From Hetaerina americana (taxonomy: Eukaryota > Arthropoda > Insecta > Odonata > Calopterygidae), in the NCBI GenBank assembly GCA_022747635.1, contig JAKTNV010000009.1, forward strand, positions 64,226,677 through 64,290,676: a stretch of DNA of 64,000 bases. Direction: 5' to 3'. Both the position numbers and the translations under genes were made by a program. A model generated the notes under the pieces. That model saw only the letters and a program-made list of their open reading frames with translations, did not search any database and was not told the DNA's origin. Position 1 is the stretch's first letter. Each line of letters starts with the position of its first letter. This document shows, in pieces, positions 40,101 to 50,710 of the stretch.

Positions 40101-43100
40101 GAAATAGGTTACAAATGGTGCAAACTCCCATAGTATGGATTAATTTCACAAAAGTTAGGCAGCCTCTTTCCTAGGGAGAAATTTCGGATAGCTTTTTACA
40201 ATACTAATTACTTAAAATCATTCTTGAATACTACAAAAGACAAAATATGTACACAAAATAAAAAAGGCATTTATAAGTTAACTTGTGGGGACTGTAATGC
40301 TATATATGTTGGTCAAACGGGGAGATCATTAAAAACACGGGTGGAGGAACACAAATGCTGTTTCAGGAACTGTGACCTCAAGCAATCACACTTTGCCAAA
40401 CATCTATGGGAAGAAAATCATGGGAGTGATTTCAACCCGGAACTCTTACACCAGATGGAAAAAGGAATGAGGATGGACAAATGGGAAGGGCTCGAAATCA
40501 GGAAGAATTTAAAAACGGGTCATTTGGTTAACGATTTATTGTTTGAATACCTCTCCCCAATCCTGGAAGTACCCCTTTCCTTCACAGATAGACCCGACGA
40601 ACCCCCCACCCCACTGTAAACCAACCAATCACCTTTCCTGGCACTTAACACCCCTCTCCCCCCTCCCCATCATTGCCGATCACAACCCCATTTTCTTTCC
40701 CTTCCTTCTCCCCTCTCTCTCACCCACCCCTCCTCTCCCTCATGAATGGTATATAAATGGACTGCGTCTTGATTAGTTTGTAACTGATGATGACGCTTGA
40801 GCATTGAAACTTGTTGTACATGAATAAAAGACAGTGGAAAGAAACATTGTATTCTTCATTTAATTAAAATGAATTTCCAAAAAGTTGAGCTGGGAACAAT
40901 TGAATATTGTCTTTCATCTGTTCCATCAGTGGCTTCTGGTGAAACTACTGCCTTACACCACTGGTGCAGCATATTTTGGATGTAGGAGTCATTTTTTCAT
41001 GTTGCCTTGTGCCAGATAATTCAGAAAATGATTTTTTTCAAAAGCATAAATTTTTTGGTATCGTTGGGATTTGATCCAGAGAACCTCTGCTTCTTAGCTA
41101 GACACTACCTCTTGGCTTCCTCTGCTCCATATCTTGTTACCTATAAATGTGGGAACGTGCATGAAAAATCTTAATGGTATTTGTATGTGATTCTTAAGGT
41201 TGGATGTTTATAAACTGATAAATTGTATAACTTCAAAATTTATAAGCATAATTGGGCATTATTGTTTTCATCTTAATTTGTTGGAAATTTTTTTAATATG
41301 ATGCTTTTCTTTTTTTTTTTTAGATTAAATCAGCATTGTACAGATACGGCATTCAATTTCTTCAAAATGGCCCTGAACAGGAACTTAACTCGTGGACGAA
41401 AGCACACCCATGTTTTGGCAGCATGTGTTTACATGACATGTCGAACAGAAGGAACTCCTCGTATCCTTATTTTCACGAATAATTATGATTAACCCTTAAT
41501 TTAGAGATTCATGATTTAGGTACGTAGTAACTACTAAATTTCATCCATATGAAAATTTATTTTAAAATTGTCCACAGACAGCTGCCTAGCAATTTTATAG
41601 TTGCTCATATAACATATAGTAAGAGGAATATTTGCGCACATATTCTAAAAATGTTTAATGAATCTTGACTCCATGTAAAGAGGTGAAACTCACTAATGAT
41701 CTTCAGGTGAGATAGAGTGCAGATTGTAAATGTGTTAAGAGTAAAGCAAAATGGGATTAATGCTACCCGAAAGTGAATTCAGCAGACAAGAGAAAGAAAA
41801 GTGGATATTTGTGTAGTGATAACCTAGGTAATGTGTGGTTAGTATGTAATAGCTTGTGGAAATTGATGGGAGACAGTGAAGCAGTGGGTACTGAACAGTC
41901 AGTGATAAGAGTAAGAGTATTATAAAAGAACTTATAATAAGTTTTAGGATATATGATTTGGGATGAAGATTAAAAAGGACAGTGAAGGCAGTTAATGAGG
42001 CCTAGTAGTTGTAGAGGAGGCCCAAGAGAGATCATTTTCATTTAAATTGTCTGGGAATGGTCTGAAAAGATAGGTTTATCATTTGTTAAAATGCCAAAAT
42101 CAGTTATGAACCAATAGAGTGATATGAAATTAATTGTGTCGATGAAGTGGAGGAAACTTGTTTTGTGAAATGTAAATAGCACTATGTTCACTTTAGTATA
42201 GAGTTCAGTCTCCAGATATTGCAACATTCATAGGTCTTGTTTAAAACTTTCTGGAAATTGTGCCTGTATTTAGCATTATAAATTTGTCTGACTATTTACA
42301 GTCATCATCATAAAGAAAGTTATAGGTTTCAAAGGAAAAAACCAGAGGGTTTAGACTATTGCTCTTGTTTTTTTGTTTGGAAATGCATAGAAATTGCAAT
42401 AAGGAGACAACTTTGAACTGAAAGAGACATCATAGGGATGTTCGCAATCCTTTTGAAATCAGGGAAGACAATTTTAAATTATTATTTTGGGTTTCAAAAG
42501 TAGTATTTCTTCAGTTATTGGAGCCAACCATTGAATAAAATAGCAGACAGAAGATATTTGTGAAAAACTGACAGTCCAATCAACCAATATTAGGAACCCA
42601 AGAAGAAACATGAGTGAATTCAAAATTCTCTGCTTTAGGCTCAAAAACTAACTATGTGGTCATATTTTTTCAAAATTCATCTGAAATTTTATATAATTTT
42701 CATTAGCAGCCATCATTTCTAAGTAAATTTGTTAGTGCTGCTAATTTATGACTATTCATCAATATGTATATAACTTACTTTAAATGTAAAATATGTGTAT
42801 ATACGTACATATGAAAGTGCTGCTACCATATGATTCTGCCAACTTAAGTGAATTGTGGCCGCAATTAATTGTTAATTGTTCTTCCAAACTACAATGATTG
42901 GTTTTCACCCCTTAAATATGCTTCATTTGAGTCTCCTTTGACTTGCCTGTATTTTGTGTTACACTTATATTTTTGGGAGATTGAATATTTTTTATTATCT
43001 TCCATGCAAAAAGAGTTTTCCTAAACTTTCTGCATAGACGAATTGATACTTAGTTTTTGGTGTCTTTGAGAGTAGAGGCCCCTAATTTAGTACCTATTAA

Positions 43101-43942
43101 AAGGTGTACTGAAATCCAATTGGCATTATCACCAATGCGCTCAGTGGTTAAGATCTAGATTTTTGATGAGCCAGCATAAATATTGGATCGATGTGTCAGT
43201 TGGGAAAGGTAGTAGGTTTTATGTTATAGCAAAGAATGACCGGATGAAATGGGTACACTTAGAGGCAATAAAGTCATAAAGGAAATAAGATGAGGGGCAA
43301 ATGAAGTAAGTAAATGTGTGGATGAGGACATACAGAGTGACAGTGGAATGTTACAGGCTGTGATGGGAAGTAGGTGAGTTATCAATAAAGAGTGAGGAAA
43401 AGATAGGCTCTTTTGCATGAAATTAAGGAAGCTAGAAATTATGTGAAGTTATCAAAAAGTTTATTTTAATTTTTGGATATAAGTATCCCTTGGGGCTTTG
43501 AAATGTTTAGTCTCTGGATACACCTAAAACCTACCTTGAATGTTAAGATTACTGTCAGTGAATAGAGAAGAACTATCATTTCATGACAATTTGCCATTGG
43601 ATTGGAATGAGTTCAAGTACTTTTCGTTCATCACTTGATAAATAATTCAAAGGTGGATAAATTATGTTTAATTTTAATCACCCATCTACATATTCCACTT
43701 ATAATCATACTGTGTTTTTATATAACATATTATAAAATTTATTTGACTGTGATCATAAAATTTGGCAAATTGCTAGTAATATGTAATTACTGGGCCAAAT
43801 CCCATAACATTTGTGATATTCCTTGACACCCTCCTAGATATGTTGATTGATTTCAGTGATGTGCTTCAAATTTGTGTGTACGAGCTTGGAAGGACTTACC
43901 TCAGGTTATCTCAGGCTTTGTGTATCAACATTCCAGCGATGG
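34172..43942 (+). CDS. Brf1: Transcription factor IIIB 90 kDa subunit BRF1, N-terminal four exons
   Basis: BRF1 is the TFIIB-related subunit of TFIIIB, which recruits RNA polymerase III to tRNA and 5S genes. Exons 34172-34382, 34499-34586, 41324-41460 and 43838-43942 join in phase to 180 residues. The N-terminus has the zinc ribbon (Cys6, Cys9, Cys25, Cys28), followed by [20 protein letters not shown], hallmark BRF1 sequence. The first cyclin repeat follows: [19 protein letters not shown], then [35 protein letters not shown] and [20 protein letters not shown]. The last exon ends [11 protein letters not shown] with phase 1, as expected before the DPCLY start of cyclin repeat 2, but no such exon was found to the right. 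The gene therefore continues beyond the window, across the BTBD-family gene on the other strand, or is broken. Confidence 0.93.
37199..37210. repeat. Target-site duplication, left (12 bp)
   Basis: AAATACTCAGAT recurs exactly at 37395-37406, bracketing the fold-back SINE. Confidence 0.8.
37211..37394 (+). mobile_element. SINE family A with 5' inversion (fold-back)
   Basis: The right half is a sense SINE A body and tail (CAGTCAAGGCGAATGATTTT, CACTCTGAAATTGTTGCATT, then GGATGACTCCG and GTTGCGGCATC). The left half is its perfect inverse, with the unit ATTCGCCTTGACTGGGATC present twice. An exact 12-bp target-site duplication flanks the whole, so the rearranged structure inserted as one event. The tRNA head is missing. 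Confidence 0.8.
37395..37406. repeat. Target-site duplication, right (12 bp)
   Basis: Exact copy of 37199-37210. Confidence 0.8.
39088..39345 (+). mobile_element. tRNA-derived SINE, family B
   Basis: Box A-like TAGTCCATTAAGTAGAGCATG, box B-like GGATTCAATTCC, GAAGCCTCTGG, CCCAAACTGCATGATTTTTC, ACCAGATCTTC, GGCCCCCCTTATTACCCTGA and GTGTGAATTTAACATGCAGT follow the same order as in the 55.3-kb copy read in reverse. It lies inside the older antisense LINE. Confidence 0.8.
39738..39749. repeat. Target-site duplication, left (12 bp)
   Basis: TGTCTTTCATCT is repeated exactly at 40908-40919 and delimits the Penelope-like insertion. Confidence 0.85.
39796..39835 (-). ncRNA. Hammerhead ribozyme motif (left terminal repeat)
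   Basis: On the minus strand: GTAC, then CTGATGA (complement 39825-39831), stem II GACGC-TTGA-GCGTT, GAAA (complement 39806-39809), stem III AC-TG-GT, the cleavage triplet GTT, then GTAC. The flanking GTAC segments pair perfectly as stem I, extended by three T-G wobbles. This is the most complete hammerhead in the window. Confidence 0.75.
40134..40619 (+). pseudogene. Penelope-type GIY-YIG endonuclease domain (truncated polyprotein)
   Basis: The frame is open from 40134 (just after a TAG) to the stop at 40617-40619. It begins in the RT-endonuclease linker ([17 protein letters not shown], then [14 protein letters not shown]) and runs into [20 protein letters not shown] followed by SLKTRVEEH. 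This is the GIY-YIG nuclease fold with the Penelope-specific CxxC between GIY and YVG, the catalytic-type Arg in GRSLKTR and the following Glu/His. The C-terminal region ([15 protein letters not shown]) is intact. The RT domain upstream is lost and the frame has no ATG, so it is a dead remnant, although the nuclease residues look preserved. Confidence 0.85.
40777..40820 (+). ncRNA. Hammerhead ribozyme motif (right terminal repeat)
   Basis: CTGATGA (40784-40790), stem II GACGC-TTGA-GCATT, GAAA (40806-40809), stem III AC-TT-GT and the triplet GTT with predicted cleavage after 40815, then GTACA. The stem I partner is TTGTAA, with one mismatch next to the core. Relative to the left copy, stem II carries one G-to-A change that gives a weaker pair, so activity may be reduced. 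Confidence 0.7.
40908..40919. repeat. Target-site duplication, right (12 bp)
   Basis: Exact copy of 39738-39749. Confidence 0.85.
41045..41120 (-). mobile_element. tRNA-like fragment (possible SINE), antisense
   Basis: The minus strand shows box B-like GGATCAAATCC preceded by a degraded box A region (GAAGCCAAGAGGTAGTG). No body could be matched to the other families. Confidence 0.3.
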
Positions 43943-46504
43943 GTGAGTATTTATTTTAATGATTAAAATGTTAAAAATGTTTTGATACTTGCCGGCAAAG
44001 AGGTATGGGGATACTAAAAACTAGTCAGCGGAATGAAATTATAGGATCTGTATTTATTATCAATATTAAAGGAATATCTTTAAGCAAGTGTGCCCATTTC
44101 TTGCTAATAGTATTAAAATAAGTTATAGGTATTCATGCTTAACCTCAGAATTCGTTACATTTACAGGATGCAAACAAAGCAAATGTCATTTATGTATGTG
44201 GTTATTGCTTTTATAAACTTTTCTGTGATGACATTAATTGGAATATAAATTTATTTGAATGCTTGGCATATTATCTTTATTTTATTCACTCCTGTTCTTA
44301 AGGTTTTTGTGTATATTATTATTGCCCAAGGCAACTAAAACATAACTAATTGCACTACGCCTGTACTGGAATACGTAGACCTTAATAGAATATTTCTAGT
44401 GCTCTATACTATTAAGAAATTTATTAAAAAAAGGTTCATCTAGAAATATTTGAGATCTACTTTTAAGAAAGGAATGAAAGGTGGCGACCTTAAAGAATTA
44501 TTACATTGAACCCATTCGGATTACTGTGCATATAATAACACGTTCTTCATCATGATAATATATGTCAGTTTACATGGTCTTTTTGCCGTAATGAAAATAC
44601 TTGAGCTCTTTTGACTTCCTAAGAAAGTTATGGAATATAATGTTACTGCATTGCTTAATAATCTTATTTGCATGTAACACAAAGCTATTCATATTGCATT
44701 TGCAATGATCAGTATTAAGAGACTTGTCTCATTCCCATTTGTGTTTTAATTATTTCCAGTTCTGTTGGAAATTTTCCCCTACGACTTGCAAAATTATGCA
44801 AGATAATCAAAATCATTTGTTCATCATTTGTTTAAAAGCTCATGTGCTCTGAAATAACCCTTTGTTACATTAATTGTAATAATGATAAGTTTTTGAAAGG
44901 AAATTCTATAAAAATGTGAATTTAGTCCCATTCTAATGTTTTCATAATGGATACGTACTAGATTTGGGTGATTCACTCCTCAAACATTCGTGTGCCACAG
45001 ATTCTGCTTTCACCTGCATCTTTCTCTTAACAAGTTGCAAAGTTTCATCATTTGTTTGATTTCTTGTCTAGTGTCCTCAACAATTATTCAAACATTTATC
45101 CAACTCAAAGAGGCCGCAGGCATGGTCAATGCTCTCCCTTACCTTATGTATACCAGGTTTTTGAAGGGAAAATAACAGTATCTTTACAAATTTTTTATTT
45201 CTCAATCTTTTAACACGTTCACATGCATAATATTTACAATATTTAAATAATGAAGAAAAATGGATAGATCAACTTCATAGATCAAAATATAAATTTAGCT
45301 GCGCTTAGACTTTTGAGTAGGGGCTGTTTTCAGCATACATATTTAATTACAAAATTTAGACTATGATTTATCGCTAACATCACGACTACTCAATTTTGGT
45401 GTTGTCTTTCATACAGGGAATATATTTCATCATTTCAGTTTTGGAAGTATTTACAGGGTTAACTTCTTATTTGGGCTTCAAAAATATATCACCCATTCTT
45501 ACAAAAACAACTGATTAGTAAACATCATAATGTTATCAGTTAACTTCTCAGTTACTATATCAGTTAGCATTTCTTTACTTCTAATTCCATCAGCTATGTA
45601 AACCATGCTTATTGATTTCATATAATTTTTCATAAGTTAAGCTATGCATACTCTAAGATGCGATAAATATGATTTCTCAACTTCTGTAGGCATGGAATTC
45701 ATAACAGAGTATCTTATAATACTGTATATACTATGAATAAATAATAGTAATCTTTAGAATTGAGAGGTGAATTATAATTTTGAAGCCCTCTATGCAGTAT
45801 CCTTCATATACAATGGAAGTAAAGAACTCTGAAGAAATGATAATGATACATCATTTAAATATTTTACAAAATGTATTCACTATGTGAAAATGACATGCAA
45901 GAATGGAAATGGTAATGAATATGACTTTAAATATCTAGTTGATTTAATAAGTTTAACCGTGTGGTTGAAAGTACACATGCGAATTCACTTCAGAATGCTG
46001 CCTTCATCTAAGGCTCAGTAACACACCAAATGTTCATCTCATTTATCTCTTTGAAAAAATACAATGCCACTTTAATTAGATTTGCCTTGTTCCCATAACA
46101 TGTTTTTTTTGGACTATACTTCGTATTTCAAAAATTCCTGTCTCATGTGCCTCTTCCAACATTTTTAGGTGTTTGCATGTTGTGTAGTTTATGGACGTGG
46201 ATAAGTAGTAGCAACAGCATCTCATGTGAACCAAGAGCTGTGTTCACAGTAATATAACATTAAATTACTTGTTTCTAAATTTATTGAATAGTACACTGTT
46301 AAGTATGGCTCACAAAGTAGTGTGGCACTTGGCTTGACATTCAAACCATATAGTCAAGCTAAAAAGAGAATGTAAAAACTATTGGAAGAGGCTTAGGGAT
46401 GATAAATAATTTCTATGTTTCCTATAATTAGTATTTCAATTCGTGTGCAGAGTAATTATCACTTTGTGAGAGAGGCATAAGTTCACTTGGACAATTAAAT
46501 AACG
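43943..46504. other. Intron of BRF1 or intergenic, nothing recognised
   Basis: It was searched for an exon starting AG|AYCC that would continue BRF1 in phase 1 with DPCLY-like coding; none was seen. AT-rich, with no identifiable repeat. Confidence 0.45.
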
Positions 46505-49500
46505 TTATTGTTCTTCTGTGACTGAGGGAGAAGGTCCATAAAATATTAACTCTGGGATTTGACCACCCTGAACACCAGTTCCATTAGTGCTCTCCGATGA
46601 GCACTGAAACTGGAATGTAACGCAACCCACTGTTACTTCACTCATTCCTTCCTGACCAAAGTAGCTCAACTCACCACCATCAAGCACAGCAGATGCTGTG
46701 TAAAAGGATTCTGGTTCTATTTGAATAGGATGTTCAAAATACACATGGAACGTATTGCTTGAACCATCTGAGAAAAACTTGGTATCATTCTCGGCCAGTA
46801 TTCGACCCAATCGTTTTAATTCAATCCGAACGTTATAATCTGCAGCACCACTGGAAGAACCATACAAACCAAAGCCCACAACAAAAATGCGCTTATCAAC
46901 ACTGAATTGAATGCTATCACATCGTCCACGGTAGCGCCACTGGTTACTGCGGTAGGCACAAGACTGAAATCGGTGACATATCTGCAAAAGAAAATGTAAG
47001 ATATTACAACGGCACATTTTAAAGTTTAAATAAGTTTAAAAGTGGCCTTCGTTTTAATTTAAACATAAAATATACCCCATAATGAAGATCAACTGAATAC
47101 ATACTCTTCCAGCAGTCACTGTTTAATGATTGGAAAGTGCTAAAAATATTTAATGGAATGACGTGAAAACACTAGTGTAGAGATAGCAGTTGAATTCTTA
47201 TATTTCAAATATCCGACTTCTCAGCTTGCGTGAAATTACTTAAATCTCCTGACATGAGTATCTGTCAATTTTGATTAACTTTGACTAGGAATGACAATGG
47301 TGAATTTAGGCCATTTTGAGCTAAACTGGGCAGTGTTAGCATCTCATGGTGACAGATGTATTCATATGCAAACATTACATAATGTCATACCATACCAAAA
47401 ATATTTTTTTTCGGCATGAAATTAGTACAGGGATACTCACCTGTGGTTTTAGACCTGTGCGTGGTTTTGTGGGATAGTTAAGTGTTGGCTTATCACGAGC
47501 TGTGAAGTGCAAAAAAATGTCAATGGTTTCCTTGTGTGTGAGGATTCCCAACTGAGCTGCACAATTTGCGAAGTCTTCAAGGCTCATGGTGGGTATTCGC
47601 ACTAAGTAGAGGGCACGACCGAGGGCGGTGCGTTTATTTTGAGGAGTTGGCTCCACATCACGACGGGCACACTCAGCAGCTGCCCATCCTAGGGCAGCTT
47701 CAAACAAATGTGTCTCTTTGCAGTTGAGAGTCTCCCGTGACAGTACGCACTCTAATGTATGGGAGTCAATATCCACAAATCCCTCGGATTTCAATGCCAT
47801 TTCTGCCTGTTTGGAGAGAATTATCAAGCATTAATTCCTTCCTTAGTATTCAACCTTAGGGCAAAGAAACTCAGGGAAAGTGATATCAATCATATCAAGA
47901 AAAATGAAAAAGTCAGAAAAATGAATGCTACAAAGAAATGGTATGGATGAAACTTCAAAAGAGTAATAAATAATGAATATACTGTCATTTGAGTAGCAAC
48001 TGACACTGAAGGATTTATTTCTAAGTACAACAATTGATCGAAATATTGATTTCCAAGTACTTTATGCAATTATCTTACTAAAGCAGGGATTCAGAGGGAT
48101 TGTGAATCTTTGAACATTTATATAAGTGACAACTATACACTAACTAGAAAGATAACGCCCAAAATAATGAAACATTCTACTGGACATATATGCCCTGGAA
48201 ATTATCACAAAAATCCACAATGTAATTTCATCTATTTATTTCAATTACTATAGCATATGCCCAATGACGAACGTATCAATCAACACAGAGTAGTTCATTA
48301 CTCAAAGATAATAGTTACTAACATGCCAAGCATTTTGTTCTTTAAAAATGCAACGGTAACAGTTTCAAATTACTTAAAACACCACAAAAAGAAGTAAAGA
48401 GAAAATTGGGATGACTTACCTGAGCATCGATTACTTCCCAGCACCGTTGCATTAATTCTGGTTCTTCAAATAACCTTGATTGACTCAGTAATAGGCAAGC
48501 ATTTTTTGCCGTCAGACTTGTTTCTAAATAATTTACACAAGCTTTAGCAAGATGAGGTACAATATATTTCTTTGCCACGTATAATGTAGCTAACACTGTA
48601 TCTGCTTCCAGCTGGATTTCATCACAGTATAAGTATCTGAAAATATTCACAACATTTCATGAAATATGGAGTTCCAAGAGATAAAACTCGGTTAAAATAT
48701 CATTGAGTGTACTCACTTAAGCAGTGTGAGGAAAGCTGACGGCTCAACATCAGGCACTTCAATTTCCTGTTTGTTCTCCGCCAGGCTTCCGAAAAACATG
48801 GCATAGAAAACTGAACTCCCTGTCGCCAGCACGTACTTGTGAGCGGGAATTGTTTGAGTATGTCCTGAAATTTAAATGGGCGTATATTAGATTTACACTT
48901 ATTATAAAAGTACATCACATCGTGAAACTTTCTCAATGGCTTACCCGGACCCCCAACAATAAAACGAATATCTGACATGAGCTCATTGTTAAACATAGCA
49001 GCATTGCGTTCTCGAACCGTAGGCTTCGACGCCTGCCAGTTTATGTCCAATGTAGATTGTCCCGGACTAGAGAGGTTAAATGAAGCTGTGACAGAATTTG
49101 GCGATGCAAGGGGTGAAGTTGGAGCACTTGCTGGCTGGGTAATCTGCATACTTTCTCGCTGAGAGATTGTGGGAGGCGGCGAAAGGGATAAACCCCCATT
49201 GTTGAGAGACTCAACTAAAATGAAAATAAAACCACATTGTTCTATTAATAATTATAAATGAAACACCTTGAAGTGAAATGTTTATATTAAAGCCCAGGTA
49301 CATCTTACATTTATTGAATGTGGTAATTGTAATTCTTTCAATGTTAGTCTTCACTGCACCACAATAATTAATCGATTAACAATTTTATCGTCCCTTAACC
49401 AAAATTAAAAGTAACCAAAGAGAAAAGTGCATATTATATTCATCCATTAGCTAGTATTATGGATTTGTTAGCCTAACAGCAGGCACCAATGGCTGATTTC

Positions 49501-49610
49501 ATAGAAAAGATTCACTTACCATTCACCCAAGCACTGGTCTGGGAAAAAATATCGGGAAACCTTTTGACCGGCTTAGTAGATATTTTGGAATATAAATTAG
49601 ACATGGCCAT
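46505..49610 (-). CDS. BTB-BACK-PHR domain protein of the BTBD1/2/3/6 family
   Basis: Six exons join in phase to 522 aa: 49610-49520, 49214-48945, 48864-48717, 48636-48420, 47806-47441 and 46981-46505 (stop 46507-46505). Residues 1-95 are a Ser/Pro-rich tail. A BTB/POZ domain (about 98-212) opens [20 protein letters not shown] and has [20 protein letters not shown]. The BACK region (about 215-335) includes [24 protein letters not shown] domain (about 370-520) has [20 protein letters not shown] and ends with [20 protein letters not shown], diagnostic of BTBD1/BTBD2/BTBD6. Such proteins are generally CUL3 ubiquitin-ligase adaptors; BTBD6-type members (Drosophila lute) act in neural development. 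The start is the first of two close ATGs. Which vertebrate paralogue is closest is not resolved. It may lie within a BRF1 intron on the opposite strand. Confidence 0.93.
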
Positions 49611-50579
49611 TCTCTTCGTAATTCAGCTGTTGTGTCGCTAAACACACTCCGATGTTGACGAAGTTAGTCGGCCATCTTTCCTGTACTATCAAGGTCACCG
49701 TAAAAATAAATGACAGACGTTCTGCGTATTTGAAATCTGTATACATGCATTTCAGGACGGTGTGCACATCGATCTTATCACTGCCCTGAACAAGTCTAAT
49801 GTAATTTCATGCCTGATTATATTTATTCTATATTTGATTTGAAGCAACATTTCTTTTTTAATGTATGCTACAGAATCTATTCCACGCTCATTAAGTTGAA
49901 AGTTAACGCTGTGAACAGGCAATATTCTTCTATGTAATTCTATACAGGAATTTAATATAATTATTTAAGATTTATTGGTTTGATAAATCCCCTTCATTGT
50001 TGTGGGTTGCATTGTTTGGTAAAAAAATTATATTCAAGAGAAGGATTTTTGTAGCATCTTGTTTCAGTTAAAATAAACCTTTTCCGAGTTATACTGACTA
50101 TCAAGTCAATTATATAATGTTGAATCAGTTAACGTCTGAAAAACCGTCGATGAGGACTCTTTCTGTGATTTATTTTGTTCCTGTTTAATGTTTTGTACGA
50201 AGGCATATTTTTGAGTCAGGTTCATACTTAAATCGTATCACGCATTCGGTAATCTACCTGTTACTGGACATATTTTCCTATTTTTACATGCACCATTACT
50301 TATTCGAACTCTTTGTAACGATAGAGTGAACGGTATTCGTTCTTTTTCATCAATTGAACACGTTTTGTGTATATTTTTCTTATTTTATCAATACTTTTCC
50401 CATAATTTATCTAATTTCGTCTTATGGATTTGTGAGTGAATTTAAAAAACGCTGGTATTTTTAATCGTCCAAGAATGCTGAATTAGAATGAACATGCGTC
50501 AGTAGCGTAGTAAGAAAACAAAAAATCCATTAATAATCGCTCACGAAGTTGTCTCAGGATGAAGTACCGAGTTTTAAAT

Positions 50580-50710
50580 ATTGTACTTAAAGGGGAGCCG
50601 ATGATTTTCATGTTGACGGAACCTTGCTTCCAAACTATGATTCAAACCCCCCACCATCTTAACTAACCACTCTCCTTCCAACAGTGCCCAAACAACCCTA
50701 TTTAAGTTCA
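50580..50710 (-). mobile_element. tRNA-like SINE candidate, antisense
   Basis: The minus strand has box A-like GAGTGGTTAGTTAAGATGG and box B-like GGGTTTGAATCAT, followed by GTCAACATGAAAATCATCGG. Single copy here, so family status is not shown. Confidence 0.35.

Larger units (their letters stand above)
39750..40907 (+). mobile_element. Penelope-like element, 5'-truncated, with inverted terminal repeats and hammerhead motifs
   Basis: This 1158-bp insertion has an exact 12-bp target-site duplication. The left terminal repeat (39750-39895) is the inverse of the right one (about 40715-40865). Both contain TAATTAAATGAAGAATG-type ends, the hammerhead core and a GGACTGCGTCTTGATTAG block. The right end continues for 42 further bases (40866-40907). 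Between them is the end of a Penelope-type RT/linker and its GIY-YIG domain. The RT itself is absent, so this copy is non-autonomous. It lies in BRF1 intron 2. Confidence 0.9.

Noticed and set aside
40543..40776. 77-codon Pro-rich plus-strand frame
   Set aside because: Lies over the C-rich part of the Penelope-like terminal repeat in another frame; low complexity and not coding.
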